A stretch of 64,000 nt of DNA, taken from positions 1,984,501 to 2,048,500 of the forward strand of contig NZ_WUQX01000001.1 in the NCBI RefSeq assembly GCF_009830285.1. Reading direction: 5' to 3'. Position numbers and translations under genes: made by a program. The DNA comes from Sporofaciens musculi. Its GTDB lineage: Bacteria > Bacillota > Clostridia > Lachnospirales > Lachnospiraceae. Below the pieces are notes generated by a model. The model searched no databases. It was not told the origin of the DNA and saw nothing but the letters and a program-made list of their open reading frames with translations. Of this stretch, positions 60,285 through 64,000 are shown piece after piece (within the stretch, counting starts at the first letter, position 1; each line of letters starts with the position of its first letter).

Positions 60285-61529
60285 ATGACAGTGGAATTTA
60301 TTTCTGTAGGTACAGAGATTTTATTGGGAAATATTGTAAATACCAATGCGGCGTATCTGTCGGAGCAGTGCGCGGCTCTAGGTCTTTCCTGCTATCACCA
60401 GAGCGTGGTGGGGGATAACGAGGAGCGTTTGGAGGAGGCCGTAAGACAGGCCCTTTCAAGGTCTGATATTCTGATTTTAAGCGGCGGCCTTGGCCCTACG
60501 AAGGACGACTTAACCAAGGAGGTTGTGGCGAAGGTCTTTGGAAAGGAATTGTATGAGGATACTCACACAAAAGAGAGGATTGAGGCGTATTTTAAAAGAG
60601 TACGCAGCGAGCAGGTAACGCCCAACAACTGGAAACAGGCCATGGTGCCAGAGGGAGCTAAGGTGGTGGATAATCATAACGGAACGGCTCCCGGACTGAT
60701 TATGGAGGAGGACGGGAAGACTGCCATCCTGCTTCCAGGCCCGCCAAACGAGATTAAGCCCATGTTTGAGAGGGATATTGCGCCTTATCTGAACCGTTTG
60801 CAGCCAGAGGGAATTTACTCGAAGATGGTGAAGATTTGTTCGATCGGGGAGAGTAAGGCTGAGACCATGGTTGCTGATTTGATGGACGCACAGACGAATC
60901 CTACTATTGCGCCCTATGCAAAGACGGGAGAGGTACATTTCCGCGTGACGGCCAAGGCTGCTAGTCCCAAGGAGGCAAAAAAGCTGTTTGCGCCTCTCAT
61001 GGACGAATTGTTTGGCCGTTTCGGAGATAAGATTTATACCACTGAGGAGGAGGTTACCCTTGAGGCGGCTATCGTCAGTCTTCTTGAGGATGATAAGATG
61101 ACCTTGACGACAGCAGAATCCTGTACAGGAGGACTTCTGGCAGGCAGGATTATGAATGTGGCAGGGGCTTCAAACGTATATCGGGAGGGATATATCACTT
61201 ACTCCAATGATGCCAAGGAGCGTCTCCTTGGGGTAAAGCGGGAAACCTTGATGCAGTACGGCGCGGTAAGTGCACAGACCGCTGAGGAGATGGCGCGGGG
61301 CGCGGCCAAGGCTGCCGGTGCGGATGCCGCCCTTAGTGTGACAGGGATTGCAGGGCCGGCAGGCGGTACGCCGGAAAAGCCGGTAGGGCTTGTGTACGTG
61401 GGCTGTTATGTGAAGGGGCACGTCCGTGTGGAGGAGTTTCACTTCACAGGAAACAGAGATAAGAACAGGGAATTTGCCGTGGCAAGGGCATTGACTCTTC
61501 TTCGAGAGGAACTGATTGGGAGAAAGTAG
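60285..61529 (+). CDS. cinA: CinA-family protein (nicotinamide-nucleotide amidase)
   Basis: 414 residues. N-terminal MoCF-like domain: FISVGTEILLGNIVNTNAAY, SGGLGPTKDDLTKEVVAKVF and LPGPPNEIKPMFE. C-terminal CinA amidase: TTAESCTGGLLAGRIMNVAG, VTGIAGPAGGTPEKPVGLVY. Recycles nicotinamide mononucleotide and is often near recA in Firmicutes, but here no recA follows inside the window. Confidence 0.93.
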   Translation: MTVEFISVGTEILLGNIVNTNAAYLSEQCAALGLSCYHQSVVGDNEERLEEAVRQALSRSDILILSGGLGPTKDDLTKEVVAKVFGKELYEDTHTKERIEAYFKRVRSEQVTPNNWKQAMVPEGAKVVDNHNGTAPGLIMEEDGKTAILLPGPPNEIKPMFERDIAPYLNRLQPEGIYSKMVKICSIGESKAETMVADLMDAQTNPTIAPYAKTGEVHFRVTAKAASPKEAKKLFAPLMDELFGRFGDKIYTTEEEVTLEAAIVSLLEDDKMTLTTAESCTGGLLAGRIMNVAGASNVYREGYITYSNDAKERLLGVKRETLMQYGAVSAQTAEEMARGAAKAAGADAALSVTGIAGPAGGTPEKPVGLVYVGCYVKGHVRVEEFHFTGNRDKNREFAVARALTLLREELIGRK

Positions 61530-61585
61530 GTAAGCAGGCAGTCTGTTTGCTGTGCTAACCGATAAAAAAGCTAGGAGGCTTTGAT

Positions 61586-63058
61586 ATGGAAATAAGGATG
61601 TTACAGCAGCCGGAGTTGCTTCCGGCGCTGCATCTTGTGTGGGAGGTCTATGCGGATACGATTGCACCGACCAGTACTCCAGAGGGTGTGGCATCATTTC
61701 AGAAATTTATTAAATACGATTATATCAGCCAGGTATGGCAGCGGGGAGAGTTGATTTTCTTTGGCGCATACGAGGGAGAAAGCCTGTTGGGCACCCTTGC
61801 TCTAAGACCGGATGGTCACATTGCTCTTTTCTTCGTGGATAAGGACCGTCAGGGACAGGGAATCGGGCGTATGCTCTTCCAGCATGCCTATCATTACTGT
61901 GCCCAGTATCTTAATGCAGGCAGGTTGACGGTCAATGCTGCGCCGGATGCGGTGGAGAGGTATGTACATATGGGAATGCGTCCTATTTCCGGAGAACAGG
62001 AGAGGGAAGGGATGCGCTACGTCCCTATGGAAATGTATGTGAACTTAAGTGTGGTGTCTCCCAAAGGCCAGCGGTCGAAGGCTCCGTGGATCGCCCTTGG
62101 GGCATTTGGGGTGGTTCTGGTGCTGCTGTTGACGTTTATAGGCGTCAATGCGTTCAATGATATCCGAAGAGAGATTGTCCATCAGAGGGACTGGGTGTAT
62201 GATGAGCCAGATTATGATTATGATGATAACTATGACTATGATTATGATAATGGCTTTGGCTCAGAAGAATTTCCGGAGGGCTATGGCGGCGACGGATATG
62301 ATGAATCAGAGGAAATGTCGGGAATATGGACGATTCCGGAGATGATTGACGATGGGCTTACCTATGAGATTGAAGAGGATGTGTATGAATTTTCAGATGA
62401 AGAGAAACAGTCTATGATGATTCAATTCCAGGTGGCTTATCCTAAGCTCAGCGGGCTTTCGGATGCCTCTGTAGAGAAGAAGGTCAATGATATCTTAAAG
62501 GCGCGGGCCATGGAGTCAGTGAAGCGGATTTATGACGACCCTGCTCCAGAGATTAAGGAGAGAGTACTTGGAGAGGAATATGCCATATTAATCGACTATG
62601 TGGATTATAAAGTCTGCTATGCGTCTGAGGATGTGCTCAGTGTGGTGTACGAGGACTACTGTTACGAGGGCGGGCAGGATTACTATGTCCAGCATCTGCG
62701 TACCTGTAATATCAGCTTGAAGGACGGGAAGGTGTATGAGGTAAAGGAGATCGTAGAGCTTAGCGACAAATTTTTGGAGGAATGGCTGGTCAGAATGAGA
62801 AGCGAGGCGGGAGATGATAGTTTTCTGTCAGAGGCGGATATGAATACTTTGAAGAAGGCGCTGGAGGGAGACAGCCAGAACGGTGTATATGATGTGAGCT
62901 TCTTTCTGGATGCCGATGGAATTGAGATTGGCTTTGATTTGAACTATGCCAGCGATGATGAAAATAACAGAGGGTATGTGTGGGTGACTGCTCCCTTTAC
63001 CTTTGAGGAGATGGGTGAGTATGGGTCAGGCAGTAACCTGTGGGAAAAGTTGAAGTAA
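61586..63058 (+). CDS. GNAT domain fused via a membrane helix to a DUF3298/RsiV-like domain
   Basis: 490 residues. N-terminal GNAT (~1-155): FFVDKDRQGQGIGRMLFQHA and a YVHMGMRPI end. A single transmembrane helix follows (WIALGAFGVVLVLLLTFIGV, ~170-192). An Asp/Tyr-rich acidic linker (YDEPDYDYDDNYDYDYD) leads to a C-terminal extracellular region with DUF3298/RsiV-like pattern (VEKKVNDILKARAMESVKRI ... YEDYCYEGGQDYYVQ and DVSFFLDADGIEIGFDL). Looks like a one-membrane-span protein with a cytoplasmic acetyltransferase and an outside domain. ATG after TAGGAGGCTTTGAT. Confidence 0.8.
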   Translation: MEIRMLQQPELLPALHLVWEVYADTIAPTSTPEGVASFQKFIKYDYISQVWQRGELIFFGAYEGESLLGTLALRPDGHIALFFVDKDRQGQGIGRMLFQHAYHYCAQYLNAGRLTVNAAPDAVERYVHMGMRPISGEQEREGMRYVPMEMYVNLSVVSPKGQRSKAPWIALGAFGVVLVLLLTFIGVNAFNDIRREIVHQRDWVYDEPDYDYDDNYDYDYDNGFGSEEFPEGYGGDGYDESEEMSGIWTIPEMIDDGLTYEIEEDVYEFSDEEKQSMMIQFQVAYPKLSGLSDASVEKKVNDILKARAMESVKRIYDDPAPEIKERVLGEEYAILIDYVDYKVCYASEDVLSVVYEDYCYEGGQDYYVQHLRTCNISLKDGKVYEVKEIVELSDKFLEEWLVRMRSEAGDDSFLSEADMNTLKKALEGDSQNGVYDVSFFLDADGIEIGFDLNYASDDENNRGYVWVTAPFTFEEMGEYGSGSNLWEKLK

Positions 63059-63182
63059 GGTAAGGTATGGGTCAGGCAATGGCCTGTGGGTGTGATAAGG
63101 ATAAGTATGTACGCAGGAGGTGCTATTTGCATCTCCTGATGTGTTTTTCGACAGTGATTTTGCCGAAAACGTATGAGGGATT

Positions 63183-63980
63183 TTAGAAACGGCGCCGGCA
63201 CCATTTTTCCAGGAGGCTGATTAAGGAGTAAAGAAGCATTGCCATGATGCATAGGAGGACGATGCTCATAAGAAGCCAATCCATTTTAAATACCTGGCTG
63301 GAATATATAATGAGATATCCAAGCCCGTCTCTCGCCGCCAGGAATTCACCGATGATTACCCCCACCAGACACAGTCCGATATTGACCTTCATATTGCTTA
63401 TGATTGCCGGAATGGAGCTTGGCAGAACCACTTTTGACAAGGCGTGAAACTGGTTGCCTCCCAGGGTGTAAATTAGTTTTATCTTACCTGGATCGACGGT
63501 AGTGAAGCTGGTGTAAAGACTTAAGATGCTTCCGAAAATGGCCACCGACATTCCAGCAACAATAATGGTGGTTTTGGTTGCGCCAAGCCACACAATTAGA
63601 AGCGGGGCTAACGCAGATTTGGGCAGGCTGTTGAGCACCACCAGGTAGGGGTCTAGGATTTCGGAGAGTTTGCTGCTGAACCACAGGGCAACTGCCACCA
63701 GAATGCTGATGGCAATTACAAGCAGGAAACTTAAAATCGTTTCGTATAAGGTGACTCCAAGATGGAGAAAGATGCTCTTATCCAAAAGCATTTCCCAGAA
63801 ACAAAGTGCAATCTTGGAGGGACTGCTGAAGATAAAAGAATCAATTATCCCTACATTGGCTGTGAATTCCCAGATAAATAAAAAACTTAGCAGTATTAAT
63901 ATTCGTGATATCCTGACAATTCGTTTATGTCGGCGGTGCATGAGAAGATATTTCTGTTGTCCTGCTGACAGGTTACTCAT
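63183..63980 (-). CDS. ABC transporter permease (SsuC/TauC/nitrate family)
   Basis: 265 residues, ATG at 63980 after AAGGAGTTGAATACAG. Six predicted helices and the EAA loop: ALSKVVLPSSIPAIISNMKV then CLVGVIIGEFLAARDGLGYL. LNSLPKSALAPLLIVWLGAT is typical of the sulfonate/taurine/nitrate/thiamine-precursor uptake permeases. Partner ATPase and binding protein are presumably beyond the right edge. Substrate not clear. Confidence 0.9.
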   Translation of the reverse strand: MSNLSAGQQKYLLMHRRHKRIVRISRILILLSFLFIWEFTANVGIIDSFIFSSPSKIALCFWEMLLDKSIFLHLGVTLYETILSFLLVIAISILVAVALWFSSKLSEILDPYLVVLNSLPKSALAPLLIVWLGATKTTIIVAGMSVAIFGSILSLYTSFTTVDPGKIKLIYTLGGNQFHALSKVVLPSSIPAIISNMKVNIGLCLVGVIIGEFLAARDGLGYLIIYSSQVFKMDWLLMSIVLLCIMAMLLYSLISLLEKWCRRRF

Positions 63981-64000
63981 CTGTATTCAACTCCTTCCAT

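Noticed and set aside
1-64000. CRISPR array, rRNA or tRNA genes
   Set aside because: No regularly spaced repeats and no rRNA or tRNA-like sequence noticed while reading; a tRNA scan was not possible here.

Overview
The window looks like a gut Lachnospiraceae-type Firmicute (Clostridia). The evidence is Tn1549-style conjugation genes, strong GGAGG ribosome-binding sites, a VanG-type D-Ala-D-Ser cluster and a Clostridia-like core block (rqcH, yicC-gmk-rpoZ, rimO-pgsA-cinA). I cannot name the species from sequence alone. No rRNA, tRNA or CRISPR array was recognised.

Positions 1 to about 45.8 kb are the right-hand part of a Tn1549-like integrative conjugative element (ICE) whose left end and type IV secretion genes lie outside the window. 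In order: a SpaA-like surface protein fused to a class B sortase; two small unknown proteins; a ThyX-like protein and a dUTPase; an accessory block at 5.5-10.3 kb (XRE regulator, SLOG protein, VOC protein, PNPOx-like protein, three DUF3795 cysteine-rich proteins, two broken genes); a DUF3789 microprotein; an IS110-family element; topB (topoisomerase III) split by a 7.0 kb mobilizable transposon (IME); a block of ICE accessory proteins; MobC; a CD1845-like membrane protein; a DUF3849 protein; and the relaxase with an adjacent oriT-like hairpin. A second accessory block at 28-39.4 kb holds AraC and MerR regulators, small enzymes and an ECF sigma factor/ABC transporter operon. It is interspersed with fragments of other mobile elements, including a second oriT-like hairpin. 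The ICE ends with a winged-helix regulator, a sigma-like factor, a metallophosphoesterase, a small TnpW-like protein and a large serine integrase split by a 1271 bp IS3-family element.

The ICE therefore has two separate lesions, topB cut by the IME and the integrase cut by the IS. It is probably a stalled platform, although its relaxase and oriT look intact. The nested IME (about 12773-19779) carries its own serine recombinase, MobA/MobL relaxase and oriT-like region and looks intact. It entered at a GA dinucleotide, as TnpX-type recombinases do.

From 45.9 to 48.4 kb lies AT-rich, decayed sequence: a broken AAA ATPase gene overlapping a TOPRIM-like gene, together resembling a two-gene anti-phage module. 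From 48.46 to 52.65 kb is a VanG-type cluster (ligase, VanXY peptidase, membrane serine transporter-like protein, serine racemase). The usual VanT fusion is split into two genes, and no vanRS genes are visible. From 52.9 kb onward is ordinary chromosome: a DHH phosphoesterase, rqcH, a 144 bp MITE-like element with 8 bp target duplication, yicC-gmk-rpoZ, rimO-pgsA-cinA, a GNAT-DUF3298 fusion and an ABC permease.
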